Of a DNA stretch of 64,000 bases, positions 1 to 11,385 are shown in pieces. Each line of letters opens with the position of its first letter. The stretch's first letter is position 1. This DNA is from Gymnothorax reevesii (taxonomy: Eukaryota > Chordata > Actinopteri > Anguilliformes > Muraenidae). The notes below the pieces were generated by a model that was not told the DNA's origin, ran no database searches, and was given only the letters and a program-made list of their open reading frames with translations. The position numbers and the translations under genes were made by a program. Location of the stretch: contig CM056573.1 in the NCBI GenBank assembly GCA_029721435.1, positions 125,637,447 through 125,701,446 on the forward strand. Reading direction: 5' to 3'.

Positions 1-239
1 TTCATCCTGACGCACAGCAGTGTGGGGGCGAGACTGGGGGCAGGCGCTGCGCGTGACGGCTGGCTGCTTGGTGAGTGCTTGTTGGCCACACAGTGTACGC
101 ATTCATTGAAAGCTGCTGCTTAATCAATTCAAGGCTGATACTCACCCCATCCTTGTGACTTATAGGTGATAGTGGCTACTTCCTGAGAGAGTAGCTGCTA
201 GCGCCTATCCCAGATTCACAGGGCGGTCAGGAAATCCAG

Positions 240-528
240 TGTAATGAGGTCCATGCGTGTGCGGTGGAGCGCGCCATCGGGCTCCTAAAAGACCGATGGA
301 CCCGCATGGATGCGTCGGATGGTCGGCTCCTCTACCACCCGAAAAAAGGTCAGCAGGAACATCTGGGGTTGTGCCATCCTGCACAATGTGGCAGTGAGGC
401 GTGGGGTTGCGCTGCCGCTGGGCCTCCCTCCACCACAGCATGTGGACCTGGACCCACAGCCCCCTCCCCGTCATGAGGGATTTCAACTGAGACTAAGGGC
501 ACGCGCTGTGGTGATGCAGCGGTTGTGA
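240..528 (+). pseudogene. PIF/Harbinger transposase C-terminal fragment (HARBI1-like)
   Basis: This is the C-terminal end of a DDE_Tnp_4 (HARBI1-like) nuclease. The reading starts VERAIGLLKDRWTRMDAS, and the Glu of VER matches the third catalytic acid of the PIF/Harbinger DDE triad. It continues through LLYHPKK and then ILHNVAVRRGVALPLG, which is the family's usual LHN-x-A-x-RRG tail, and stops at TGA 526-528. The frame changes once inside an A-run near 343-348, so the copy is broken. The N-terminal two thirds are not in the window. The family fit is good, and the call rests on two motifs in the correct order. Confidence 0.72.
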
Positions 529-571
529 AGCTGCCCCCCCCATCTCTCACCCCTCATGTTGACATAAAGAA

Positions 572-591
572 TGTGTGTGTGTGCGTGTGTG

Positions 592-627
<36 letters not shown>
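572..627. repeat. (TG)n microsatellite
   Basis: An almost pure TG run with two TGCG interruptions. It lies just 3' of the Harbinger transposase stop. Confidence 0.97.
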
Positions 628-1481
628 GCTTACGAGTTTCTCAGTTTCAGTCTTGCAAAGTTGTGTTTAGTTTTCAGTATTGCAAGAACCGCATATTTCA
701 TTCCTCGTACATTAGAAATCCACAACTTGAGAGAGAAATAAATTCATCTATATCAAACACAACTTTGTAATTTTTGTCCCTCTATGCAACTGAAACAAAA
801 CGCACACCTACTGCATTTGACAAAAGATTTGACTCAAAAGTTTTTTTTATTGCCTCTGTAAGACTTGTGACCGCAGCACTCGGCGGTTCTACGCTTGTTG
901 GTGAAGCCGGGGCAGTGGCTGAATAGATGAGATTGTTTTAATTTCCGGAGGAAAAATTGTTTGGTCCAAAATTATTTGTTCATTTCTGTTGTGATTCTCT
1001 ATGTGTTCTTGGTTATATGTTCTTGTTCCTAAATAAACCACAAGACGAAGTGATCATACAGAATTAGTGTAAATACCTGCCGAAGAAGACTCTTTTCCTC
1101 GTCTGTACAAGCACGTTTTTCTCACTAACTGAGAAGTTTCGCTTCTTTCCGCGTTTCCCATCCATGCTTCACCGTCTTCCACTGACGTGACCCCACAAAT
1201 CCCCAGAGCGCACATGGCTACTTGACATGCAGATGCTCATTTGCATTGACTATATATGGTCATGTCTGGGCGTGTAGTGGGCGGGACATGAGGCGCGTTC
1301 ACGTCCACCCTTTTCTTGGGTCCGGTGTGATTCATCAATGGGAATTGCTGAAAGCAGTGCGTACGCTTAGTTTGATAGATCTGAAAAAGGAGTAAATATT
1401 TTGGGTGTACGCCATTTTTTGCTTTTCGCCGTAAGTGAAAATTTATTAGCACTTTTACACCCTTTTTGATAAATGAGGCCC

Positions 1482-1737
1482 CTGATCAGGAATCAAGCGC
1501 GCAGTCAAAAGCACAGTCAAACTAGTAGTTTATTGAGAGCAACAGAGTAGAGAGTGGGAGCAGAACCTCTAGATAGTATAGTGGGCACAGAACCCTGAGG
1601 AGGATAGAAAGTTTGGCACAGTTGTAATAGGCTAAGCTTGAGCTGCAATCGCTGGCCAGGTTTCCGGGATCCTGCCGGGTGCCGGTCTCACTAAAGTGCT
1701 TCAGATGATGGAGAGGTTACTTGAGGGGAACGCGTCC
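1482..1737. other. Unassigned intergenic sequence
   Basis: No coding signal. The style of the sequence suggests an old dispersed repeat in antisense orientation, but I cannot place it in a family. Confidence 0.4.
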
Positions 1738-1975
1738 CAGTCCTGGCCCCAGGTCAGGATCAGAAGCTTGTTCCTAACAATCTGGACAAGGAGAGCAAAC
1801 TTAATGAGCTAGAAATAATGCAATCACAATCTTGGACCCTGATTAAGATTGGAAGCTTGTCCTTGATAACTTGTGTAGAAGAACAGGAACAGACTTGAAG
1901 TGAGATAACTTGAATGCCGTCCCAATCTTGGACCCTGATTAAGATTGGAAGCTCGTTCAAATCAGTTTCAAATGC
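1738..1975. repeat. Short tandem array, ~94-bp unit, about 2.5 copies
   Basis: The phrase ATCTTGGACCCTGATTAAGA begins at about 1829 and again at about 1924, each followed by TTGGAAGCT. A more diverged copy (CCAGGTCAGGATCAGAAGCT) lies at about 1750. The spacing is close to 94 bp. Confidence 0.8.
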
Positions 1976-2102
1976 ATTACGGTGGATTTCACCACTAGTA
2001 ATTGAAATTCGACTATGACTCCAGACTTCTCGTTTTTTTTTGCTTTACTCAGGAATTGGAAGCAATGCATGTGTTTCAGTATCGTTTAAATTGTTTAAAT
2101 AA

Positions 2103-2157
2103 AATAAGATCATTGGAAGCAATGCAATTGCATAAAGATGTTTCTAATGATCTTATT
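2103..2157. repeat. Short inverted repeat (hairpin)
   Basis: AATAAGATCATT at 2103-2114 is the exact reverse complement of AATGATCTTATT at 2146-2157, with a 31-nt spacer. It may be the core of a tiny palindromic repeat. No function is implied. Confidence 0.6.
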
Positions 2158-2589
2158 CCAGTTTAACAGTTAAACGCGAGAATCTCTTACATATGCGTTG
2201 ATCGAATATTTGCTGACTACAGAAGGGGAACGTTAATATGCCACTAAAACTCAAGCCGAATGCCTGAGAGTTGACTGGTACGTGTTATTAATGAAAACTG
2301 ACCTCACCTAATAAGAGTTTGTTGAGAGTTTTCAGAGTTTCTGTAATGGTAAATAAAATGAATGATTGAAAACAGTTCATGATCAATAATTTTTAAGAGA
2401 TGGGGTTGAGCTTCCCTTGTTGCCAGTTTACCAGCTGACACTGGTTTCAAACAATTTTTAATTTCAGTAAATGTGACCAAAACTGTTATTTCTACTTGAT
2501 AAAAAATAATAGGCATTTAGAATACTGCTACACAAGCTCTTTATCTTTCTCTTTGTTAGAGTGTGGGCCACAGCTGTTGTATACTGTAT

Positions 2590-2935
2590 GCGTGCGTGTG
2601 TGTGTGTGTCTGTGTGTGTTTGAGGGCTTGTATTGCCAACTCTTGAGAAACCACAGTGTTGTGAGGACATTTGAGGTTCTGGGGACATTTTGGGTGGTCC
2701 TCATGGATGAAGAAAGAGGTTTACAGCTAACTTGCTAAAAACTGAGGTTACGGTTACAGTTACGGTCAGGTTTTCTGCAGGGCTTAGGTCAGGCATAATT
2801 GGATTTTGGTGGGGCTTAGAAAAGGCCGTTCAGAATGAAAGTCAATAAAATGTCCTCGCTAGCTATACAAACGCATGAGTGTGTTTGTGCCTGCGGCATG
2901 TGTATGTGTGTCTGTGTGTGCACGTGTGCAGTTGT
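2590..2935. repeat. Dispersed repeat bracketed by TG microsatellites
   Basis: TG-rich runs at 2590-2622 and 2876-2931 flank a block with TGTGAGGACATTTGAGG, GGGGACATTTTGGGTGGTCC and, near its end, GTCCTCGCTAGCTATACAAA. Blocks of this GGACATTT...GTCCTC kind next to (TG)n are common dispersed repeats in fish. I recognise the pattern but not a family name. Confidence 0.5.
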
Positions 2936-3329
2936 ACCAGGAGGGGAGAAGAGTCTTTGTTCGGCTAAGTCTTAGAAGCAGGAAAGGATCTAATAAGCCC
3001 CGGCGCTGCACTGGCAGGCTGATCGGATGGTTTGCACTCTGCTGCTACACCACGGCAGCAGATTTCGATCTCGCCGCCGCTGCCACCCTAACTTAGGAGA
3101 ACTTTGTGCTGAGGCAGGAAGAACCCGGCGCCCCGCACTTTTCAGGCCTGTCAGAAATGATCAGCGTCAGGCCACCTAATGGAGAACACAAAACCTATTT
3201 AAAAGCTACATTTACCACTTGGCTGGTTCCATTACATTGTGCAATTTCCAGCTGCCACTGCCCTCCTCTGTATGTCTGTCTCAATGCCCAACCAAGCGAC
3301 TCCTGATTAGCAAGAGTCTAGCGACCTAA

Positions 3330-3343
3330 CCCCCCCCCCCTCC

Positions 3344-3376
<33 letters not shown>
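3330..3376. repeat. Poly-C tract followed by (CA)n
   Basis: A C run at about 3330-3340 is followed by a CA run at 3347-3376. Confidence 0.95.
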
Positions 3377-3379
<3 letters not shown>

Positions 3380-3389
3380 CCTCGAGTCC

Positions 3390-6060
3390 TCTGCTAGTTG
3401 CCAAAGACTCAAAGCTTGAACAGGTATAGATGTTCCGCAGGAAGAATCACCCCCCTGATCCCATTTAATGATTTTATGTGTTATTTCATTGCTAATAAAT
3501 GGTTAATTGATTTTGCCTGGATTGTCGTGCCCACTCCCTCCTGAACTACTCTCATGATGTTGTTTCTTTTCTCTTAGTTTCAGTGTTTTCCGTGAAGCTG
3601 AGCCGCTCGACACCATACTGCGTAGCGAGTGTGATGAGAAGGGGCTCTTCTTGTCAGTCGGCGGTTAGCGGGTTGGCGGTTGGTTCACTGGAGCGGAACC
3701 TATCCCTGGCTTTTCTTGATTACTCCGGTGTTCTCTCTCTGGCTAACAAATTCTGCCCAGGGATTATAATTTTTTCAGCTGTCTCTCCCGCACAAAAAGT
3801 AAAACATTTGGTGCTTTTATCCGGCAAGATTACCTGTGTCACATAAATAAACTCACTGAAAAAAATGCATTTTGCTGCAGATATTTTTTAAGGTATTGTT
3901 TTCCGAAGAATTGCCCATCAGAGAAAACGCATAGTATCCTCTAAACCAGTCAAACCAGTTTCCATGTGCTTGAACTGATTATTCTTTGTTTAAAATATGG
4001 AACTTACAGAATAGATTAACATAAAATATGACCATAGAACACGCATAACATAAAAAGAATGAATAAATATTTTACGTCTGAAACATGAATTTTGGATGTA
4101 AATGTTGTGCCTTATGGCAATCATAGCGAGTCAAGGTAAATATACAAGGCTTCGTAGTTGATCCATAATGAGCCACCATGGTTGATACAGCACTTCACTG
4201 CTAAAATAGTGTATTATTATACTGTACATATAGATTTTGCATATAATAGTGGATAAAGTGAACTACAGAAGATGTTTTATATGATATTAGATGTCCCAGA
4301 TAACGCTGAACACTATGGTGTATTACCAAAGATATAATGCAGCACTGCTGACCTTAGTTAGCTCTTGGCTTCATGGTCTTACTTGCCTCCCTATAATGAG
4401 ACCTATAATGTATATAATTGAAGAATGGGGGAAAAAAAAGCCCTTTGCCCCTGACTTCCTGTGCTGACAGGAAGTGCGCACTGTCATATCCTTCTGCCAC
4501 TCAAAATAAGTCTCAGCAGTGGTGCAACGATCGCCCAAGGCAAACAGCCAATCAATTCCTTTTAAAGAGGCAATAAAGTGGATGATTTCATTCATGACCT
4601 GAAGCGTCGATGCCATTAAGAAGAAAAGCCGCCCTGCCCTCTTGACCAATGATAAATCACCTAAGTCATAACGCTCCAGAGGACATTTTTCTGTGACTCT
4701 GAGGTTCCTCACTCACGTACAAGCATTTTCCCGCCAATAAAAAAGGTTGATGTCTTTCCTTTGCCAGATTCTGCCTGAGGTCAATCCAAGGTCACCGTTT
4801 CATTGACACACACAATTCCCTATTCAAGTATGCAAGAGAACACAATGCATCTTAGTGGCCGTCTCATCCGTCATCCATTTTCATGTTCAATTCTTTATTC
4901 ATTTTTTTCAATAGGGGTCTTCCAGATGCCATGCTCAGTCCCCTCTCACTAGCTGGGTCGATTTCAAACCTCTGGATGACATGTGAGAGCCAGCAACAGA
5001 GAACCCATCAATACTACAAAAGGGAAAAAACATTATAGCTTAATTGATTTTGCGGGGATACAGCCGTTTCCATTGAGCCATCATGGCCTGTAGCTGGGCC
5101 TTTTCATCTCCTGCCCATTGCAGAGACTCCGCTGGATGGATGGCGATGAACTTTCCCCTCTGCCAAATAAATCTCACAGAAGGCTTTACTATCTCCATCT
5201 AATGGTGTTTTTCTCACATCAAACCCAGTTTCTTATGTTTAGAGGTATAGCAGAAGCTCTTATACAATCCCCCTTATGAATAGCACTTTGTTTCAGATAC
5301 TATCCATTAATAAAGCCAACTGAAGGACTCCTCTCAAGGGGACTACAGTGGGTTATTACATAGAAATTTACCTTTTAACATGGTGTTTACAAGCTCACTT
5401 TCCTAATGCTTATGTTGTGGGAACAGAACATTTAGATTTGACTGTTTTGGGGATGAGGTGCATATCGCATTTTAAAATTCTACAATGTTAATTGGAATGT
5501 CTACTTCAAGCATCTTTTGTTAGTTGCAGCAGATGAATTTCAAAAATTGGTCTAACATATCACGGCTTATGCACGGAACGCTCAGTTAAAAACACCTTTC
5601 ATCAAAAAAAAAAAAAAAATGTTAACATGAGCCTAATAGGGATCAAATGTAACCCTTCAGACTTAGGAGTGCCACTGAATAATTTTCCATCATGTATACT
5701 AAATACAATTTAAAAATCTGATCTGATTATTAAAATTTTATCTACTGCTTAATTATGACTGCAGACCACATCAGTCATTTTGGTGCATCAGTCCTATCAG
5801 TCCTCTCTGGCACAGAGGTTTCTTAAGAAAAAAGGCTTGAACGAAAGTGGCCAGTGACACCCGCTCTCCTTGCCTATTTTGCCCTCATGTATCCTTACAG
5901 TACTAGGTCCATAAATTCACAAATTTACACCCTGCCACTGTGGCATGTTATTAAGAAAGTAATTCTATGGTGCTGGGTCAGTGGGACGTTAGTGTGCAGA
6001 AGAGGTCAGGGGAGACTGGGTGAAAGTCACACTTTTGCTGTACTGTGCACTCCTTCACGA
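3390..6060. other. Non-coding stretch, no repeats recognised
   Basis: I see no transposon protein, terminus or tandem repeat here apart from a short A-run near 5608. Segments 4440-4720 and 5030-5340 have balanced composition without simple-sequence character, as conserved noncoding elements do. That is only an impression, and no gene model is supported. Confidence 0.4.
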
Positions 6061-6067
6061 GTGATTG

Positions 6068-6175
6068 ATGCACTCTTCCTCTTCTTCTCTGTCTCTCTCC
6101 CTCTCTACCTCTATACCTCTCCCCCTCAATATACATCTCTCTCTATTCTTCTCTCTCCCTCTCTACATCTATATA
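6068..6175. repeat. (CT)n-rich microsatellite, left part
   Basis: A CTCT-rich tract that ends in TATATA at the left terminus of the Tc1 element. CT-rich sequence resumes at 8028 on the other side, so the transposon landed inside a microsatellite. Confidence 0.9.
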
Positions 6176-6650
6176 TACAGTGCCATGAAAAAAGTATTTG
6201 CCCCCTTCTTGATTTCTTACTTGATTTTTTTACTCTTAAATGTTTCCGATCATCAAACAAATTTCAATATAGGACAAAGATAACCCGAGTAAATATAAAG
6301 TGCTGTTTTCAAATGATGATTTTATTTATTCAGGGGAAAAAGCTATCCAAACCTTCCTGGCCCTCTGTGAAAAAGTAATTGCCCCCTAAATCCTAATAAC
6401 TGGTTTTCCCACCCTCGGCGATAACACTGCAATGAAACATTTGCGATAATTAGCAAGGACTCATTCAAATCGCTATGGAAGAATTTTGGCCCACTCTCCT
6501 TTGCAGAATGATTTTAATTCAGTCACATTGGAGGGCTTTTGAGCACAAACGGCCTGTGGTCATGCCACTGCATCTCAAGCAGATTTAAGTCTAGGCCGCT
6601 TCAAAATCTTTGTTTTGTCTTGTTTTTTTAAGCCAGGTGGATTTGCTAGT

Positions 6651-6866
6651 TATCCACCGCCGCGCGTTTAGCGCAAAGCGGGGATATAGTATTCAGCTCC
6701 GTCCGTATGTCCGTCCATCCGTCCCGAACATAGTCAGAGCGATATCTGAAGAAGGCGTCAACCTATTTCAATTCTTTGTGGTACCCACCTTCCTACAGGG
6801 AACGCGCAGGCATCAGTTGGTTTGGTGACCTAACGGCGGGGGATATAGTCACTTTAGTGACAAACT
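6651..6866. mobile_element. Nested copy of the GGGATATAG dispersed repeat
   Basis: This block interrupts the Tc1 sequence between GGTGGATTTGCTAGT and TGTGTTTTGGATCC, which should be contiguous. It contains AAAGCGGGGATATAGTATTC and GTCCGTCCATCCGTCC, and a second GGGGGATATAG near its right end. The same phrases occur at 24427-24470. The boundaries are approximate and I see no clean target duplication. Confidence 0.6.
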
Positions 6867-6871
6867 CTTCT

Positions 6872-7640
6872 GTGTTTTGGATCCTTATCCTGCTGCATAC
6901 CCAATTGCGCTTGAGCTTGAGGTCATGAACTGATGACTGGACATTCTCCTTCAGGATTTTCCGGTAGAGAGCAGAATTCATAGTTCAATCAATTTTGACA
7001 CGTTGTCCAGGTCCTGAAGCAGCAAAGCAGCCCCAAACCATCACACTACCATTACCATGTTTGACTTTTGGTATGATGCTCTTTTTATGAAATGCTGTGT
7101 TGGTTTCACGGCAGATGTAACGGGATGTGCACTTTCCATAAAGTATAAGTGTCATTCCACAGAATATTTTTCCAAAAGTCTTTGGGATCATCAAGATGTT
7201 TTTTGGCAAATGTGAGATGTGCCTTTGTAATCTTTTTTGCTAGCAGTGGTTTTCGCCTTGGAACTCTCCCATAGGTGATATTTTTGTCCAGTCTCTGTCT
7301 TATTGTTGAATCATGAACACTGACTTCAACTGAGGCAAGTGAGGCCTGCAGTTCTTTAGATATCGCTCTAAAGCATTCTTTTGTGAGTTCTTTTGTGACC
7401 CCCTGGATGAGTCGTCGATGCACTCTTGTAGTAATTCTGGTTGGCCGGCCACTCCTGGGAAGGTTTACCACTGTTTCAAGTTTTCAATATTTGTGGATAA
7501 TGGCTCCCACCATGGTTCACTGGAGTCCCAAAGCCTTAGAAATGGCTTTGTAACCCTTTCCAGACTGACAAATGTCAATTACTTTGTTTCTCATCTGTTC
7601 TTGAATTTTTTTTTAAGATTGATGCATGATGTGTTGCTTT
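6872..7640 (-). pseudogene. Tc1-like transposase, inactivated
   Basis: The product would be a DD34E Tc1/mariner transposase acting at the terminal repeats. Reading the minus strand, 7471-7106 gives NLPRSGRPTRIT (helix-turn-helix linker region) and GRVPRRKPLLAKK. 7209-6985 gives SVMVWGCFAASGPGQ from the catalytic core, and 6981-6872 gives MNSALYRKILKENVQSSVHD. The part encoding the N-terminal helices (above 7480) has several stops. The C-terminal part with the last catalytic Glu lies below 6651, past the nested insert, and is badly eroded. At least three frame breaks make it non-functional. Confidence 0.82.
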
Positions 7641-8027
7641 TTGAGATCTTTTAGCCTTTACATCACTTTATGAAACAGGTTCTATTGAAGTGATTTCTTG
7701 ATTCCACAGGTCTGGCAGTAATCAGGCCTGGTTGTGGCTAGGGAAATTGGACTCAAAAACTGTGTTTCATCACAATGACATTACATGATTTAAGGAGGGG
7801 GGAGGGGCATTTACTTTTTCACAGAGGGCTAGGAAGGTTTGGACTGCTTTTTCCCCTTAATAAATAAAATCATCATTTAACACTGCATTTTGTATTTAAT
7901 TGGGTTATCTTTATCTTACATTAAAATTTGTTTGATGATCGGATGCATTCAAGTGTGGAGAACATGGAAAAAAAAAAGTATGAAATCAGGAAAGGGGAAA
8001 ATACTTTTTCACGGCACTGCATTCTGT

Positions 8028-8068
8028 ACATCTCTCTCTATTTCTCTCTCTCTCTCCCTCTTTACCCC
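8028..8068. repeat. (CT)n-rich microsatellite, right part
   Basis: Continuation of the tract at 6068-6175, on the other side of the Tc1 insertion. Confidence 0.85.
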
Positions 8069-8254
8069 TACAGTAGTGAACAGTGATGATTATACGCTTA
8101 ACAAAATGAAGATAAATCAGAAACCAAGTGCTATTCAAACATTTATTTCATGTAATATTGGATCATATAGATGAAAATGAGTAAACAGATAATAATAAAT
8201 AGAAATAATAATGCCTGTCTGTTCTCGGCTTTAGGATCAGAAGTGGATGCCCAT

Positions 8255-9180
8255 GTGACAAGATGGTGCGCTGAGGGAGAGGCACTCAACAGCTCCCACG
8301 TAATTCAGCAATGAGGTTCTGCATCACAAAACGAACTGGAACGTAACAAGATTGAACGACTTGAACGTTTTTTTTTATCGCAATTATATAAATACGAGCG
8401 CAAAAAAAGAAAAAAGTGTCCGGGGGAAATTTTAAGTTTCAGTGAAACGGACTCTGAAAATTCCACCGCCTTTTCTGAAGAAGATCGTATGATGCTGAAC
8501 TCCATGAACGAACACCTGAAGGAGCTTGTAAGCTGGATTTGCTGCAGGAGGTCATAAATGAAATTGTGGCTTTGAGAATGGCAGTGGATTACAATAACAA
8601 ACTAACTGAGGACCTAAAACAAGACAATGCAGCGCTTTGGTGAGTGCACTCCTTGTGCACTCCTAACTCAAGCAGAAAGAATGTCTGTGGAGAATAAGCA
8701 AATGAAAGCTGAACTATTGGACTTGAAACATCGAAGCATGAGAAATATATTGTTTTCAAGGGAGTGAAGGAGGAGGAAAATGAAAATTATTCAGCGACAG
8801 AAAATCTAATGAAACAATTTATGAAAAATGAGCAGACAAACAAATAGCAGAAACTGAAATCGAGAGAGCGCATAGGATTGGTCGCAAAAAGGATCCCAGA
8901 AAGCCAGACCAATAGTCGCGCGTTTCTTATATTTTAAATAAAAAATGTCAGTACTTAAACGGGGGAGGGAACTTAAAGGCACAGCCTTTTCTATGTACGA
9001 ACAATTTCCACAAAGAATATAATAATACAGATTATTATAGAATATAAGAATACAAAGATATTACAAAGAAGACGCGCATTACTTCCTATGATGAAATACA
9101 ACAAAGTGCAAAACGTTAAAGTGCGACTAACAGTAGATAAACTGTACATCATCAACCAACTTTATAGAGACTCCAAAATA
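8255..9180 (+). pseudogene. L1-type ORF1 protein (coiled coil, RRM, CTD), inactivated
   Basis: ORF1p is the RNA-binding chaperone of L1-type LINEs. Frame-shifted readings give, in order, a charged helical region (ELERNKIERLERFF, then SVENKQMKAELLDLKHRSMR, typical coiled coil), the RRM start RNILF, and IERAHRIGRKKDP, the conserved RRM-end motif. Next come LKRGRELKGTAFSMYEQFPQ and KVRLTVDKLYIINQLY, the C-terminal domain. Several stops and frameshifts are present, for example the stop after the second LQTNK-like helix near 8848. It differs clearly from the other ORF1 copy at 54288-55086. Confidence 0.72.
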
Positions 9181-9425
9181 ACAACATGGCTCTGAGGCGG
9201 TTGGAGGTTTTTCGAAAATTATTTGGAGCTGTAGAATGCCAGTGGTGAAAACCCTTGCGAGAAGCCCGGGTCTGCTGGAAACGCCAGCGCTGAATCTCAC
9301 CGAAATCTACATCAAGAGTGCGTTGATTTAAAATGAGAAAGTACGGATGGAAAGCGAGGTTGGAAAGACTTTCGTGACGCTATGACTGCTGATATGTGTG
9401 TATGTAGATTGGTCTATAGGTATAT

Positions 9426-9531
9426 GTGTTAATGTAATATGTGTATGTATGTATTTCTGTGTATATATGTTTGTATGTGTGTGTTTGTGTATATGTATGT
9501 ATGTATATATTTGTATATGTATATAAGTGTG

Positions 9532-9563
<32 letters not shown>

Positions 9564-9566
9564 CTG

Positions 9567-9597
<31 letters not shown>

Positions 9598-9775
9598 ATG
9601 TGTGTGCGTGTATATATGTATGTTTGTATATACAAGTATATGTATGTCGGTATACATGTGTGTGTGTGAGCGCGTGCGTGCATGTGGTGTGTATATATTG
9701 ACATGCAGGTGTGTTTGTGTGTGTATGTTTGTATGTACATATTTACTTGTGTATGCACATATAATTATGTATGGA
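9426..9775. repeat. Long TATG/TATA/TGTG compound microsatellite
   Basis: About 350 bp of alternating purine-pyrimidine repeat, including a near-pure TA run around 9536-9580 and TG runs around 9581-9606 and 9658-9670. Open reading frames of about 100 codons here on both strands are composition artefacts. Confidence 0.97.
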
Positions 9776-10004
9776 GGTATATTACGACCTCACTGCATCA
9801 TAACTGCTTGAACAGTATGTGACAGAAGACGCAATAATTGAAAACTGTGTTTTAAAAAAATGTTTATGTAACTGAAGAATGTGCATCTGGATCACCAATG
9901 AATGACAATATTTAACTTAGCAACAGGATACAAGTTAGTGGGATGGTGTTGAGACATGGCCCGGGTTGGATGAAGTGTTGTTTGGAATATGGGAAGTGTA
10001 GGGA

Positions 10005-10110
10005 AGGAAGGCAGGGTGGTGGGGGTGGTGGTGGGGGGGGGGGGTGTCAGAGGTAGACTGTATATCACAGCACAGGGGGGAAGGGAAGACACTGGGAAGG
10101 GGAAGGGAGG
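10005..10110 (+). repeat. G-rich tract
   Basis: Repeated G-runs (GGTGGTGGGGG, a G-run of about 11 near 10035, then AGGGGGGAAGGG and GGGAAGGGGAAGGGAGG). The spacing would permit G-quadruplex folding on the plus strand. Confidence 0.8.
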
Positions 10111-10254
10111 CGGAGGGACGGTGCATAACTTGTGTAAGACTCAACCGTCATCATTTTATGGTTTATATAATTACACTGCCCTGGTTGACCCTCTGGGTCA
10201 AAGAAGATGTTAAATGCAAATATTTAAACCAAATATGGTTGTTGGAGAACTGAG

Positions 10255-10880
10255 GTTTACAAGATACAAGCAACGCCTTTATCATGGTAGGAGACTACAA
10301 TACCGTATTAAACCCTGCTTTTGATCGGAAAGTACAAATTATCACCCGCATGCCTTTAAAGGAATTTTGGGTATTATGGATGCCATGGACATTGTAGATA
10401 TCTGGAGACTCAGAAATCCAGATTTACACAGGTATACCTGGAGGGTACAGAATCAAGTTAGTTGGATTGACTATTTCCTGATCTCCTTTTCTTTGGTCGC
10501 GAAAGTCAAAACGGCATTAATCGAATACAAAATAAGATCTGGTCACCAACTTATAGGGCTGCACCTATTACTCACTGATTTCCCCAGAGGCTGTGGATAC
10601 TGGAAATTTAATCAGTCTTTTAATGGATAGTACTTTTATAACCAAAACAAAAGTTTTCATTACAGACTTCTTTTCAAATAATATAGGTTCAGCAGATCCT
10701 CTTATTTTGTGGGACACATTCGAATGTGTCTTTAGAGGGAACGCAATAAAATACTCCTCCTTTAAACAAAAGCAGTTTAGGGAAAAAGAGAGAAATCCAG
10801 TAAAAGAAATTGAAAAACTTACAAGAGAAAACAGTACTTCTGTTAATATGTCTTCCGGGCAGTCTAAAAAATGACTCCGG
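10255..10880 (+). pseudogene. L1-type ORF2 endonuclease region, inactivated
   Basis: Part of the apurinic-like (EEP) endonuclease of LINE ORF2, which nicks target DNA to prime reverse transcription. 10283-10331 reads FIMVGDYNTVLNPAFDR, the GDFN active-site region. After a frame change, 10367-10630 reads VDIWRLRNPD, YTWRVQNQ, WIDYFLIS and KIRSGHQLIGLHL. The last normally contains S-D-H, so the catalytic Asp is replaced by Gly. FRGNAIKYSSFKQKQFREKE at about 10730-10790 is the linker that follows the domain. The reverse transcriptase is absent. Confidence 0.75.
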
Positions 10881-10899
10881 AAAAATAGTCAACATTATA

Positions 10900-11209
10900 A
10901 TACTTCTTGGGAAAATTTTCATTTTTAAATCAAAATCTGTGGACGCTTTGAGGATACACAGATTCAAACTTCTCATAAAACATCAGTAAAATTGAATTCA
11001 TGATGGCACAAGAAAACAGTAGGTTAAGTGTATATAAGTATAGATGGAGGGCGCTGAGAGTAGCGGAAGGATGGCAATGAAAATAAGTAAATATGTAGGA
11101 GTCTATTAATATATGATGTGTCTGTGATTGTATGTACGTATGCTGAAGCATGAGTGTACTACTACATATACATACAGTATAATCTGTAGGGGGGGGGGGG
11201 GTGGGATCA
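10900..11209. other. Unassigned sequence with poly-G run
   Basis: No coding signal. A run of about 13 G lies at 11188-11201, just left of the next Tc1-like element. Confidence 0.5.
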
Positions 11210-11385
11210 GGAAAAAAAAAGAAATAAAAATAATGCCTATTTGAGAGAAAAAGTCAATATCTAGTGTGACCAGCCTTTGCTTTCGTCCTAGCATTTAATC
11301 TTTCAGGCATAGTTTTCACTTTTTTCCCTCAGTCGTGAACCATTCATTATGTTTTGAAGTTCATTCCAAAGAGATTCTTTCAATG

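Larger units (their letters stand above)
1..1481 (+). mobile_element. PIF/Harbinger DNA transposon, 3' part
   Basis: A Harbinger-type transposase C-terminus sits at 240-528. At 1465-1481 the sequence TTTGATAAATGAGGCCC matches the inverted terminus usual in fish Harbinger elements. I infer that the two belong to one element whose 5' end lies before the window. The DNA between them (628-1464) shows no coding signal. The second terminus is not visible, so the extent is uncertain. Confidence 0.45.
6178..8019 (-). mobile_element. Tc1-like element, degenerate, transposase on minus strand
   Basis: The left terminus CAGTGCCATGAAAAAAGTAT (6178) and the right terminus, whose reverse complement is CAGTGCCGTGAAAAAGTATT (ending 8019), form imperfect inverted repeats. 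TA precedes the left end, and CA follows the right end where TA is expected. A Tc1 transposase relic lies inside on the minus strand. The element carries a nested insertion at about 6651-6866. Confidence 0.88.
8225..10890 (+). mobile_element. L1-type LINE, degraded, ORF1 plus endonuclease only
   Basis: An ORF1 relic (8255-9180) and an endonuclease relic (10255-10880) lie in the same orientation in the usual L1 order, separated by about 1 kb that includes a large microsatellite. No reverse transcriptase follows, so the 3' half is missing. That is the reverse of the usual 5' truncation. Treating the two parts as one insertion is an inference from order and orientation. Confidence 0.65.

Noticed and set aside
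5854..6378. 174-codon plus-strand frame
   Set aside because: It runs through a CT microsatellite into the Tc1 terminus, and no domain is visible.
9328..9811. Open frames of 76-109 codons on both strands rich in Tyr/Ile/His
   Set aside because: Produced by the TATG/TGTA microsatellite.
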